Shown here piece after piece: positions 9,081 to 17,598 of a stretch of 20,705 nucleotides of DNA (position 1 is its first letter; every line of letters starts with the position of its first letter). A program made the translations under genes and the position numbers. The notes below the pieces were generated by a model. The model was not told where the DNA came from, searched no databases, and worked only from the letters and a program-made list of their open reading frames with translations. The stretch covers positions 1 through 20,705 of the forward strand of contig JAFAAX010000019.1 of the NCBI GenBank assembly GCA_023426345.1, in the 5' to 3' direction. The DNA is from Actinomycetes bacterium (lineage in GTDB: Bacteria > Actinomycetota > Actinomycetes > Actinomycetales > Actinomycetaceae).

Positions 9081-10303
9081 CAGGCGACGGTCTCCCCGCG
9101 CCTCCACACGCGCAGCGGGCGCAGGTCGTCGTCGGTCTCGACGACGTCGGCGCGCAGACCCGCCGCGAGGCGTCCGACCGCCGGATCCCCCAGGATCGCG
9201 GCGCCCTGGGCGCTCGCCATGTGCACGGCGTCGACCAGGGGGATCCCGGCCTGCTGGACGGCCACGCGCACGCCGTCCAAGAGGTGCGAGGTCCCCCCCG
9301 CGATCGAGCCGCCGTCCGTGAGGCGGGCGACCCCGCCGATGACCGTGACGGCCTGCGGCCCCAGCTGGTAGCTGCCGTCCGCCATGCCGGCCGCCGCCAT
9401 CGCGTCCGTGACGAACACGCAGGAGTCGCGGCCCACCGTCTCGTAGACGTCGCGGACCACCGACGGAGCCAGGTGGATGCCGTCGCAGATCATCTCCAGG
9501 ACGGCGCCCCGACGGGCGGCCGCCGACAGGAACTCGGCGATGGGGCCGGGATCGCGGTGGTGCAGCGGGCGCATCCCGTTGAAGAGGTGCGTGACCGTCG
9601 CGCGCGCCGACCGCGGGCGGACGGCCTCGCCGAGCGCCTCGCGGGAGTAGTCGAGGGCCGCCCGGGCGGCCTCCGGCGCGGCGTCCGTGTGCCCCCAGGA
9701 GGGCAGCGCCCCGCCCTGGATGAGCGCCTCGGCCACGGAACCCCGTCCGAAGGCCCGCGGCCTCTCCGGCGCCAGCGTCATGGTCACGGCGTGTCCGCGC
9801 GAGGCGTCGAGCAGGTCGCGGGTGAGGGCCGGATCGGGGTCGACGATGAACGTCGGGTCCTGGGCGCCGCAGCGCTCCCGGGCGACGAAGGGCCCCTCGA
9901 AGTGGATGCCCGCGAGCTCCCCCCGCTCGGCCAGGTCCGCCATCAGGTCCGCGCGGGCCAGCAGGACATCGGGCGCCGCCGTCACGCAGGAGCCCACCAG
10001 CGACGTCGTGCCGTGCCGGCGGTGCTCCAGGACGGCCGTCATCGCGTCCTCCGCGGTCTCCGCGTTGGGGAACGAGGCGCCGCCCCCGCCGTGGCAGTGG
10101 ACGTCGACGAGGCCGGGCAGCAGCGTCCGGTCCGAGGCGGCGACGGCGCGCACGGCAGCCGCGATCCCCTCGGGGGCCTCTCGGAGATCCGCGACGCCGC
10201 CGACCCAGGCGATGCGGTCCCCGCCGATGACGACCGCTCCGTCGTCGACGACCCCGTCGTCCAGCACCACGCGGCCCCGCAGGGCGATGTATTCCGATTC
10301 CAT
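9080..10303 (-). CDS. nagA: N-acetylglucosamine-6-phosphate deacetylase
   Basis: Hydrolyses GlcNAc-6-phosphate to glucosamine-6-phosphate and acetate in the cytoplasm, the committed step of amino-sugar recycling or use. 407 residues, normal for the amidohydrolase-superfamily enzyme. Motifs: LPGLVDVHCHG (H69, H71), metal ligand E136 in HFEGPF, H205 in SWGHTDA, H239 in VTHLFNGM, substrate segment CDGIHL (273-278) and the catalytic Asp D300 in FVTDAMAAAG. The ATG at 10303 gives the family's usual short N-terminal beta strand (MESEYIALRGRVVLDDG); further upstream the frame has no family-like sequence. No good ribosome site precedes it (only GGGG one base away). It lies 47 bases after nucS on the same strand; no nagB or PTS gene is adjacent, and I find no obvious DasR-type operator in that gap. 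Confidence 0.95.
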   Translation of the reverse strand: MESEYIALRGRVVLDDGVVDDGAVVIGGDRIAWVGGVADLREAPEGIAAAVRAVAASDRTLLPGLVDVHCHGGGGASFPNAETAEDAMTAVLEHRRHGTTSLVGSCVTAAPDVLLARADLMADLAERGELAGIHFEGPFVARERCGAQDPTFIVDPDPALTRDLLDASRGHAVTMTLAPERPRAFGRGSVAEALIQGGALPSWGHTDAAPEAARAALDYSREALGEAVRPRSARATVTHLFNGMRPLHHRDPGPIAEFLSAAARRGAVLEMICDGIHLAPSVVRDVYETVGRDSCVFVTDAMAAAGMADGSYQLGPQAVTVIGGVARLTDGGSIAGGTSHLLDGVRVAVQQAGIPLVDAVHMASAQGAAILGDPAVGRLAAGLRADVVETDDDLRPLRVWRRGETVA

Positions 10304-10350
10304 GCCCCAATTGTGCACCACCGAGCCGGCGTCCCGTCCCGGCGGGGCGC

Positions 10351-11049
10351 TCAGAACAGGCGGAACTCCGCGTCGTCGGCGCCGCGCATCGCGTCGTAGT
10401 CGAGGATCACGCAGCGGATGCCCCGGTCCTCGGCCAGTGTCCGCGCCTGGCGCGTGATCTCCTGGGCGGCGAAGACGCCGGAGATGTCCGCCAGCAGAGG
10501 GTCGCGGGAGAGCAGCGAGAGGTAGCGGGTGAGCTGCTCGACGCCGTCGACGCCGCCCCGGCGCTTGACCTCGATGGCCACGGGCCGCCCGTCGGGGTCG
10601 CGCACCAGCAGATCGACGGGGCCCACGGGGGTCGGGTACTCCCGGCGCACCGGCGTCCACCCCTCGCCGAGGACCTCGGGGACCTGGTCGGCCAGGAGCT
10701 CCTGGAGATGGGCCTCGACGCCGTCCTTGACCAGTCCCGGGTCGACGCCGAGATCCTCGACGACGTCGCAGGCGATGTCGCGCAGGCGGATGACCAGGCG
10801 GTCGTCGGACTTCGCGGCCTCGACGGTCCAGACCTCCGTGACGCCGTCGATCTGCTCCTCCTCGGTGGGCGCGTCGACGTGGAGCGCGCACGGCGCACTC
10901 ATCCAGTTCAACGGCTTGTACGAGCCGCCGTCGGAGTGGACCAGGACCGAGCCGTCGGCTTTGAGCATCAGGAGGCGGCGGGCGAGCGGAAGGTGGGCGG
11001 TGAGGCGACCCGAATAGTCGACGGAGCACGAGGCGATGACAAGACGCAC
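10351..11049 (-). CDS. nucS: Mismatch-specific endonuclease NucS (EndoMS)
   Basis: Makes double-strand cuts at mismatches and carries out non-canonical mismatch repair in actinobacteria that lack MutS/MutL. 232 residues, the usual length. The N-terminal DNA-binding/dimer domain (about 1-115) has VRLVIASCSVDYSGRL and SDGGSYKPLNWM. The C-terminal RecB-like nuclease domain (about 120-225) has PVGPVDLLV (D146), VAIEVKRRG (E160, K162) and GVEQLTRYL (E171, Q172). The chain ends in EFRLF, the family's sliding-clamp-binding tail. The GTG at 11049 gives the standard N-terminus. It has no Shine-Dalgarno sequence, but a TAGGCT box ends eight bases before it, which suggests a leaderless mRNA. M. tuberculosis also has nucS downstream of its atp operon. 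Confidence 0.95.
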   Translation of the reverse strand: MRLVIASCSVDYSGRLTAHLPLARRLLMLKADGSVLVHSDGGSYKPLNWMSAPCALHVDAPTEEEQIDGVTEVWTVEAAKSDDRLVIRLRDIACDVVEDLGVDPGLVKDGVEAHLQELLADQVPEVLGEGWTPVRREYPTPVGPVDLLVRDPDGRPVAIEVKRRGGVDGVEQLTRYLSLLSRDPLLADISGVFAAQEITRQARTLAEDRGIRCVILDYDAMRGADDAEFRLF

Positions 11050-11056
11050 GCTCGGG

Positions 11057-11062
11057 AGCCTA
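11057..11062 (-). promoter_or_regulatory. Candidate -10 box for leaderless nucS
   Basis: On the minus strand TAGGCT fits the actinobacterial TANNNT -10 pattern. Seven bases separate it from the nucS GTG, so transcription would be expected to start at or next to the start codon itself. No convincing -35 is visible, as the upstream DNA is the GC-rich hairpin. Confidence 0.45.
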
Positions 11063-11065
11063 ACA

Positions 11066-11091
11066 GGGCCGCGGCCCCGCGACCGCGGCCC
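11066..11091 (-). terminator. Perfect 9-bp GC hairpin between the DUF2550 gene and nucS
   Basis: GGGCCGCGG (11066-11074) is exactly complementary to CCGCGGCCC (11083-11091) around an eight-base loop. It lies 17 bases past the DUF2550 stop and just upstream of the nucS -10 box. It could end the atp-operon transcript and insulate nucS. There is no T tract, so partial read-through is possible. Confidence 0.5.
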
Positions 11092-11108
11092 GCCGGGGGC
11101 CGCCCTCG

Positions 11109-11513
11109 TCACGAGCGGGGAGGACCCGACTCGACCCACGAGACCAGCCCGTTGTAGGTGGCCGGCTGGATGGCGAACTCGCAGCGCTGGTCCCCCGACG
11201 CCACGCGGACCTCGACGATGGACCCGTCGGTGGCCCGGCGCACGGGGGCGGAGACCTCCATGCCCCGGCGGGGCATCACCAGAGCGGGGCGTTTGGCGAA
11301 GCCGACCAGCCGGTACCATGCGAGCGTCTCGACGCCGTAGTGGGCGATGCCCGACGTCCAGCCCGACTGCGCGTCGGGGCGCATCCAACAGCGGAACGAC
11401 CCCACGCGGCGGTCGAGGCGGCGCGCGCGGACGTTGACCAGCAGCCACACCGCCACGGACACCACGGCGACCGCCAGGGCGACGACGGCCACGACGTCGA
11501 GGAACGTCCCCAC
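11109..11513 (-). CDS. DUF2550 family membrane protein
   Basis: About 134 residues. One N-terminal TM segment (residues about 3-25, VVAVVALAVAVVSVAVWLLV) is followed by RARRLDRRVGSFRCWMRP, the hallmark start of the DUF2550 domain, then a domain with GIAHYGVETLAWYRLVGFAKRP and PRRGMEVSAP. The GTG at 11513 is chosen because GGGGGAGG lies eight bases upstream; the GTG at 11522 would overlap that ribosome site and add only three residues. In mycobacteria the same family directly follows atpC (Rv1312), and here it lies 48 bases past atpC. Function unknown; the position suggests an envelope or ATP-synthase-linked role, which is inference. Confidence 0.87.
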   Translation of the reverse strand: MGTFLDVVAVVALAVAVVSVAVWLLVNVRARRLDRRVGSFRCWMRPDAQSGWTSGIAHYGVETLAWYRLVGFAKRPALVMPRRGMEVSAPVRRATDGSIVEVRVASGDQRCEFAIQPATYNGLVSWVESGPPRS

Positions 11514-11539
11514 GCCACTCACCTCCCCCGCAACGCCGA

Positions 11540-11558
11540 GGGAGCCGGACCCGCCCCC
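11540..11558 (-). terminator. Hairpin directly after atpC
   Basis: On the minus strand GGGGGC pairs with GCTCCC (one G-U pair) around a seven-base loop, starting three bases past the atpC stop. With the DUF2550 gene just beyond, it may attenuate or process the atp mRNA instead of ending it fully. Weak evidence. Confidence 0.3.
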
Positions 11559-11561
11559 TTC

Positions 11562-11828
11562 TCAGGCCACATTACCGTGATCGGCCACGATGGTGACGAA
11601 ATCCGAATCCACGGACACGAAGCCGCGGTCGACGCGGAACGTGCGGGTCCCCTCCTCGGGGGTGTCGATCTCCACCGAGCCCGCCACCAGAGTGGACAGG
11701 AGCGGCTGTCGCCGCGGCAGGATGCCGATCATGCCGTCGGAGGCGGGCACCCGCACATGGGTGCTCACGCCGTGCCAGAGGCGCCCCTCGCGGGAGACGA
11801 CCTCCACCTGGAGCAGGGGCGCCGCCAT
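11562..11828 (-). CDS. atpC: ATP synthase F1 epsilon subunit, short form
   Basis: Part of the central stalk of F1, contacting gamma and the c-ring. 88 residues, compared with about 139 in E. coli and about 121 in mycobacteria. The N-terminal beta-sandwich is complete: LLQVEVVSREGRLWHG, ASDGMIGILPRRQPLLSTL and a closing strand RGFVSVDSDFVTIVADHG. The C-terminal two-helix domain that inhibits ATP hydrolysis in other bacteria is absent. The stop is followed directly by a hairpin and then the DUF2550 gene, so there is no frameshifted remnant of the missing helices. The start lies one base after the atpD stop (TGAG-ATG spacing), so translation is coupled to atpD. Confidence 0.93.
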   Translation of the reverse strand: MAAPLLQVEVVSREGRLWHGVSTHVRVPASDGMIGILPRRQPLLSTLVAGSVEIDTPEEGTRTFRVDRGFVSVDSDFVTIVADHGNVA

Positions 11829-11829
11829 C

Positions 11830-13275
<1,446 letters not shown>

Positions 13276-13309
13276 TGTTTCCTTCTCCGTATGCCTGGTG
13301 GCCGGGGGT

Positions 13310-14239
13310 TCAGCCCTGGACGAGGGCGTCCGCCCCGCCGACGATCTCGGTGATCTCCTGGGTGATCTCCGCCTGGCGGGCCGAGTTGGCCAGGCGGGTG
13401 TAGGTCCGGATGAGGTCCTCCGCGTTGTCCGTCGCCGTGTGCATCGCGCGCTGGCGGGAGGCCAGCTCCGAGGCGGCGGACTGGAGGAGCACGTTGCGGA
13501 TGCGGCTCTCGACGTAGAGCGGGAGCAGCTGGTCGAGGACGCCTTCCGGGGACGGGATGAACTCGTACTCGGGGAACGCGTTCTCCGGACGGTCGGCGTA
13601 TCCCAGCTCGCTCTCGCGCTCCTGGTCCTCCTGCGGCGCGTCGACCACCGTGAGGGGCAGCATCTGCCGGACGTCCGGGACCTGGCTGAGCATGGACCGG
13701 AACCGCGTGTACACCAGGTACACGCCGGACACGCCGCTGAGGAGGCCGGGGTCGAGGAACCGCTCCAGCAGCTCGTGGGCGATCTCCTGGGAGACCTCCG
13801 TGCTCGGGTTGTCGGACTGGCCCTGCCAGGAGCGCTCGATCCGGGCGCCGTGGAACCGGAAGTACTGCTCCGCGCGGCGCCCGTAGGTGTAGAGGACGGG
13901 CGTCCTGCCCTGCTCCTCGAGGCGCCCCATGAGCTGCTCGGTCTCGCGCACGACGGTCGCCGTGTAGGCGCCCGCCATGCCGCGGTCCGCGGCCACGACC
14001 AGCACCGCGACGCGCGGCGTGTCCGCGCGCCGCCTCGTCAGCGGGTGGTCGAGGTCCGTGTGGACGGCCACGGCGGCCACCGCCTGGGTGAGCGCCTTCT
14101 CGTAGGGGCCGAGCTCGGTGGCGGCGCGGCGCGCCGACCCGATGCGGGACGCCGCGATCATCTCCATCGCGCGGAAGACCTTCGCCAGCGTCTGCGTCGA
14201 GGCGATGCGCTGCTTGTAGATCCTCTGCTGGCCGGCCAT
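13310..14239 (-). CDS. atpG: ATP synthase F1 gamma subunit
   Basis: Rotor shaft that couples c-ring rotation to catalysis. 309 residues. The N-terminal coiled-coil helix (MAGQQRIYKQRIASTQTLAKVFRAMEMIAASR; split here as IYKQRIAST and FRAMEMIAASRI) and the C-terminal helix with AMHTATDNAEDLI and EITQEITEIVGGADAL are canonical. The Rossmann-like middle has LVVAADRGMAGAYT. The extra polar loop found in mycobacterial gamma (near residues 165-180) is replaced by a short DPGLLSGVSG turn. A charged insert (QEDQERESE, about 205-215) is longer than in E. coli. Only three bases separate its ATG from the atpA stop, so translation is coupled. Confidence 0.97.
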   Translation of the reverse strand: MAGQQRIYKQRIASTQTLAKVFRAMEMIAASRIGSARRAATELGPYEKALTQAVAAVAVHTDLDHPLTRRRADTPRVAVLVVAADRGMAGAYTATVVRETEQLMGRLEEQGRTPVLYTYGRRAEQYFRFHGARIERSWQGQSDNPSTEVSQEIAHELLERFLDPGLLSGVSGVYLVYTRFRSMLSQVPDVRQMLPLTVVDAPQEDQERESELGYADRPENAFPEYEFIPSPEGVLDQLLPLYVESRIRNVLLQSAASELASRQRAMHTATDNAEDLIRTYTRLANSARQAEITQEITEIVGGADALVQG

Positions 14240-14242
14240 GGG

Positions 14243-15898
14243 TCAGTCCCTCCCGCCCGCGGACGCGCGGCCCTTGGCGCCCCGGACGATCTCCTCGCGG
14301 GAGTGCTCGGCGTCCACCTCGTCGCCCTCGTCGGCCGCGGCTCCCGTGGAGCGCCCGCTCACCCACTGGTCGTGGAACGCGGACACCGCGGCGCGCAGCG
14401 CCTCCTCGGTGGCGCCGTCCAGATCGCCCGTGGAGGCGATCGTGTCCAGGACGTCGGAGTTCGCGTGGAGGTGGTCGAGCATCTGATGCTCGAAATCCAC
14501 GACGTCGCCGATCGCCAGGTCGTCGAGGAACCCGTTCGTGCCCGCCCAGATGGACGCCACCTGGTCCTCGACCGCGTACGGCGAGTTCTGCGGCTGCTTG
14601 AGCAGCTCCATCAGGCGCTCGCCGCGCAGCAGCTGCTGGCGGGTCGTGGCGTCCAGGTCGGAGGCGAACATCGCGAACGCCGCCATCGACCGGTACTGGG
14701 CCAGGGTGAGCTTGAGCGTGCCGGCGACCTTCTTCATGGCCTTGACCTGCGCGTCGCCGCCCACGCGCGACACGGAGATGCCGACGTCGACCGCCGGGCG
14801 CTGATTCGCGTTGAACAGGTCGGACTGGAGGAAGATCTGGCCGTCCGTGATCGAGATGACGTTCGTCGGGATGTAGGCGGACACGTCGTTCGCCTTGGTC
14901 TCGATGATCGGCAGCCCGGTCATCGACCCGCCGCCCAGCTCGTCCGACAGCTTCGCGCAGCGCTCGAGCAGGCGCGAGTGCAGGTAGAAGACGTCGCCCG
15001 GGTAGGCCTCGCGCCCCGGTGGGCGGCGCAGCAGCAGGGACACCGCCCGGTAGGCCTCCGCCTGCTTGGAGAGGTCGTCGAAGACGATCAGCACGTGCTT
15101 GCCGTTGTACATCCAGTGCTGGCCGATGGCCGAGCCCGTGTAGGGCGCCATGTACTTGAAGCCGGCCGGGTCGGAGGCCGGGGACGCGACGATCGTCGTG
15201 TACTCCAAGGCGCCCGCCTGCTGGAGGGTGGAGCGCACCGAGGCGATGGTCGAGCCCTTCTGGCCGACGGCCACGTAGATGCAGCGGACCTGCTTCTCGG
15301 GATCGCCCGACTTCCAGTTGTCGCGCTGGTTGAGGATCGTGTCGATGGCGAGCGCCGTCTTGCCGGTCTGGCGGTCCCCGATGATGAGCTGGCGCTGTCC
15401 GCGCCCGATCGGGATCATCGTGTCGATGGCCTTGAGGCCCGTTTGCAACGGCTCGTCCACCGAGCGGCGCATCATCACGCCGGGGGCCTGGAGCTCCAGG
15501 GCGCGGCGCCCGTCCAGGTCGGTGAGGGCGCCGAGGCCGTCGATCGGGCGGCCCAGCGGGTCGACCGTGCGGCCCAGGTAGCCGTCCCCGACGGGCACCG
15601 AGAGGACCTCGCCGGTACGGTGGACCACCTGCCCCTCCTCGATCCCGGAGAAGTCGCCGAGCAGGACGGCGCCGATCTCGCGGACGTCGAGGTTCATGGC
15701 CAGGCCCAGGGTGCCGTCCTCGAAGCGCAGCAGCTCGTTCGCCATCGCGCCGGGCAGCCCCTCGACGCGGGCGATCCCGTCCGCCGTCTCGGTGACGTGA
15801 CCGATCTCCTCGGTCGCCACCTCGGCGGGGGCGTAGGACTCCGCGAAGGAGTCCAGGGCGGCCCGGATCTCCTCCGGGCTGATGGAGACGTCAGCCAT
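14243..15898 (-). CDS. atpA: ATP synthase F1 alpha subunit
   Basis: Non-catalytic nucleotide-binding subunit of F1. 551 residues, compared with 513 in E. coli and 549 in M. tuberculosis. Walker A GDRQTGKT (174-181), and the arginine-finger segment VGISVSRVGG. A polar C-terminal tail of about 36 residues (from about 516; STGAAADEGDEVDAEHSREE then EIVRGAKG) extends past the end of E. coli alpha, much like the mycobacterial alpha C-terminal extension that suppresses ATP hydrolysis. The start is the ATG giving MADVSISPEEI; upstream sequence in frame overlaps atpH and is a shadow. AGAGGA lies before the ATG at about seven bases. Confidence 0.98.
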   Translation of the reverse strand: MADVSISPEEIRAALDSFAESYAPAEVATEEIGHVTETADGIARVEGLPGAMANELLRFEDGTLGLAMNLDVREIGAVLLGDFSGIEEGQVVHRTGEVLSVPVGDGYLGRTVDPLGRPIDGLGALTDLDGRRALELQAPGVMMRRSVDEPLQTGLKAIDTMIPIGRGQRQLIIGDRQTGKTALAIDTILNQRDNWKSGDPEKQVRCIYVAVGQKGSTIASVRSTLQQAGALEYTTIVASPASDPAGFKYMAPYTGSAIGQHWMYNGKHVLIVFDDLSKQAEAYRAVSLLLRRPPGREAYPGDVFYLHSRLLERCAKLSDELGGGSMTGLPIIETKANDVSAYIPTNVISITDGQIFLQSDLFNANQRPAVDVGISVSRVGGDAQVKAMKKVAGTLKLTLAQYRSMAAFAMFASDLDATTRQQLLRGERLMELLKQPQNSPYAVEDQVASIWAGTNGFLDDLAIGDVVDFEHQMLDHLHANSDVLDTIASTGDLDGATEEALRAAVSAFHDQWVSGRSTGAAADEGDEVDAEHSREEIVRGAKGRASAGGRD

Positions 15899-15938
15899 GT
15901 GGCATTCCTCTTCGTTGTTCGTGGGACGGACCCGCTGG

Positions 15939-16757
15939 TCAGTGGGTGAGGGCTCGTCTGAGCTCCGCGACGCGCGCGGAGACGGAGGAGTCGATGGACG
16001 TGGTGCCGGACCGGACCCGGAAGCCGCCGACCAGTGAGGGATCGACGGTGATGTTGAGCGAGGCCTCGCGGCCCAGCTGGGCGGAGACGACGGAGCGCAG
16101 GCGCTCCGTCTGCGCGTCGGTGAGCGGCCGGGCGGCCTCCACCGTGGCGAACGCGCAGCCGCGCATGTCGGCGGCGCGATCGCAGAAGCGGCGCAGCGTC
16201 CACAGCAGCCGGCCGTGCGAGGTGCGGGCGACGCCGCGGCGCACCAGGCGCATCGCCCACCGCGAGAGGTGCGGGCCGAAGACGTCCACCGCCAGGACCC
16301 CTCGCTCGTGGGGCGTGCCCGCGCCCATGTCCGACAGCGCGTCGCGCAGCTCCCGGTTGGCTCCGAGCAGCTCGGAGACTCCGAACAGCTCGTGCTCGAC
16401 GTCCTCGAGACGGCCCGCGGAGCGGGCGTCCTCCAGCGTGGCCGTGATGCCGAGCACCTCGAGGGCCTCATGGAGGTCCATCGGGTCGCTCCAGTGCTCC
16501 GCGACGATGTCGCGGACGACCTCCAGCGTCTGCGGGAGCACGTGGGCGCCGAAGGCCTCCTCGGCCAGCGTCCCCCGCTCCTGCGCGGACCGTCCGGGAT
16601 CCGTCAGCGACCGGCGCAGCCGCGGGTCGCCCGCCGCGATGTCGGAGAGCCCGAAGAGGTCCTCCGCGAGGCGCATGACATCGACGCCGCCCCGCTCGAG
16701 GACGGCGGAGAGGGAGGCGCACGCGCGCGCGAGGCCGGCCTGCACGGCAGCGCTCAT
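15939..16757 (-). CDS. atpH: ATP synthase F1 delta subunit
   Basis: Links the peripheral stalk to the top of F1. 272 residues, the long actinobacterial form (about 177 in E. coli). N-terminal helices carry LFGLSDIAAGDPRLRRSLTD; a second internal copy-like segment (LFGVSELLGANRELRDALSD) lies near residues 128-147, showing the duplicated helical layout of the long form. The C-terminus has the typical VVSAQLGREASLNITVDPSL and GGFRVRSGTTSIDSSV. The ATG overlaps the atpF stop (ATGA). Unlike mycobacteria, b and delta are separate genes here. Confidence 0.96.
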   Translation of the reverse strand: MSAAVQAGLARACASLSAVLERGGVDVMRLAEDLFGLSDIAAGDPRLRRSLTDPGRSAQERGTLAEEAFGAHVLPQTLEVVRDIVAEHWSDPMDLHEALEVLGITATLEDARSAGRLEDVEHELFGVSELLGANRELRDALSDMGAGTPHERGVLAVDVFGPHLSRWAMRLVRRGVARTSHGRLLWTLRRFCDRAADMRGCAFATVEAARPLTDAQTERLRSVVSAQLGREASLNITVDPSLVGGFRVRSGTTSIDSSVSARVAELRRALTH

Positions 16758-17323
16758 CGCGTCTCCCCGGCGCGCGCGGACGCCTGGTCGAGGTCGTCGA
16801 GGTAGCGGTCGACGACTCGCGTGGTGAGCGCCGTGTCGCGGAGCTGCTCGCCCACGATCCTCTCGGCGAGCTCGACGGCCAGCAGGCCGACGTCGCTGCG
16901 CAGCGAGATCTGGGCGGCCTGGCGCTCGGCCTCGATCTGGCGCTGGGCGGTCTGCGCGATGCGGTCGGCCTCGGCCCGGGCGTCCTGCTGGGCCTGGGCG
17001 ACCACCCGGGCGGCGTCCTCGGCGGCCTTCTGGCGGATCTGCTGGGCGTCGGCGTTCGCGGCGCGCAGCGTCTCCTCGCGTTCGCGGGCCGCCAGGGCCT
17101 GGTGCTCCTGGGCGCGGTCCGCCGCGGCCAGCCCGTCGGTGATCTGCTTCTCCCGCGCGTCGAGCATGTCGTAGATGCGCGGGAGCGCGTACTTGCCGAC
17201 GACGAGGACGATGAGCAGCAGGACCAGGGCGGCCCAGAAGATCTCGCCCCAGGCGGGCAGGATCACCTGGGTGCCGTCGATGGGTTCCCCCTCGGCGGCC
17301 ATCGGAAGCGGACGCATCGGCAT
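16754..17323 (-). CDS. atpF: ATP synthase Fo b subunit
   Basis: Peripheral-stalk subunit. 189 residues: a short N-terminal stretch, one TM helix (about 28-43, IFWAALVLLLIVLVVG), then a long charged coiled coil from about 52 (MLDAREKQITDGL onward) rich in Ala, Glu, Arg and Gln. The start is taken as the ATG inside TGATG, sharing one base with the atpE stop, since there is no Shine-Dalgarno sequence and coupling is the likely way in. Later in-frame ATGs at 17317 and 17302 would trim 2 or 7 residues. Confidence 0.95.
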   Translation of the reverse strand: MPMRPLPMAAEGEPIDGTQVILPAWGEIFWAALVLLLIVLVVGKYALPRIYDMLDAREKQITDGLAAADRAQEHQALAAREREETLRAANADAQQIRQKAAEDAARVVAQAQQDARAEADRIAQTAQRQIEAERQAAQISLRSDVGLLAVELAERIVGEQLRDTALTTRVVDRYLDDLDQASARAGETR

Positions 17324-17526
17324 CACACGATGAAGGTGAGGATGAAGCCGATCAGGCCGAGCGCCTCGACCAGTGCGGCGCCGATCATCATGTTGGTGAA
17401 CAGTCGGCCGGCGACCTCGGGCTGGCGGGCGGTGGCCTCCTGGGTCTTGCCGACCAGGATGCCGATGCCGATGCCCGGACCGAGCGTGGCCAGGCCGTAG
17501 CCGAGGACTGCGATGGAACCGGTCAT
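17323..17526 (-). CDS. atpE: ATP synthase Fo c subunit
   Basis: Ring-forming rotor subunit that carries the ion. 67 residues, two TM helices. The first has GPGIGIGILVGKT (16-28), the loop is ARQPE (33-37), and the second has the carboxylate E54 in GAALVEALGLIGF. The residue after E54 is Ala and the Na+-binding Gln/Ser/Tyr set is not complete, so it looks proton-coupled. A GAAGGAAAG ribosome site lies before the ATG, after a 72-base gap that also holds a hairpin; this fits the need for more c than other subunits. Confidence 0.98.
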   Translation of the reverse strand: MTGSIAVLGYGLATLGPGIGIGILVGKTQEATARQPEVAGRLFTNMMIGAALVEALGLIGFILTFIV

Positions 17527-17547
17527 GTGTGTCTTTCCTTCTCTTGT

Positions 17548-17566
17548 GGCGTCCCGGCGGGACGTC
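17548..17566 (-). promoter_or_regulatory. Hairpin in the atpB-atpE gap
   Basis: On the minus-strand RNA CGTCCC pairs with GGGACG around a three-base GCC loop (plus one further pair past a mismatch). It lies 22 bases before the atpE start, just upstream of its ribosome site. It may set mRNA processing or stability so that atpE is made in excess; not a terminator, since the operon continues. Confidence 0.4.
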
Positions 17567-17598
17567 GGTGGGTGCGGGGGCGTGCCGAGGCGTCGAGG

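Noticed and set aside
10304..10350. A DasR-like operator or -10 box (CACAAT) before nagA
   Set aside because: The bases do not match the DasR palindrome, and CACAAT is a poor -10 match with no -35.
10304..11029. An N-terminal extension of nagA in the same frame
   Set aside because: It overlaps nucS in another frame and is low-complexity Arg/Pro sequence; the ATG at 10303 gives a normal NagA start.
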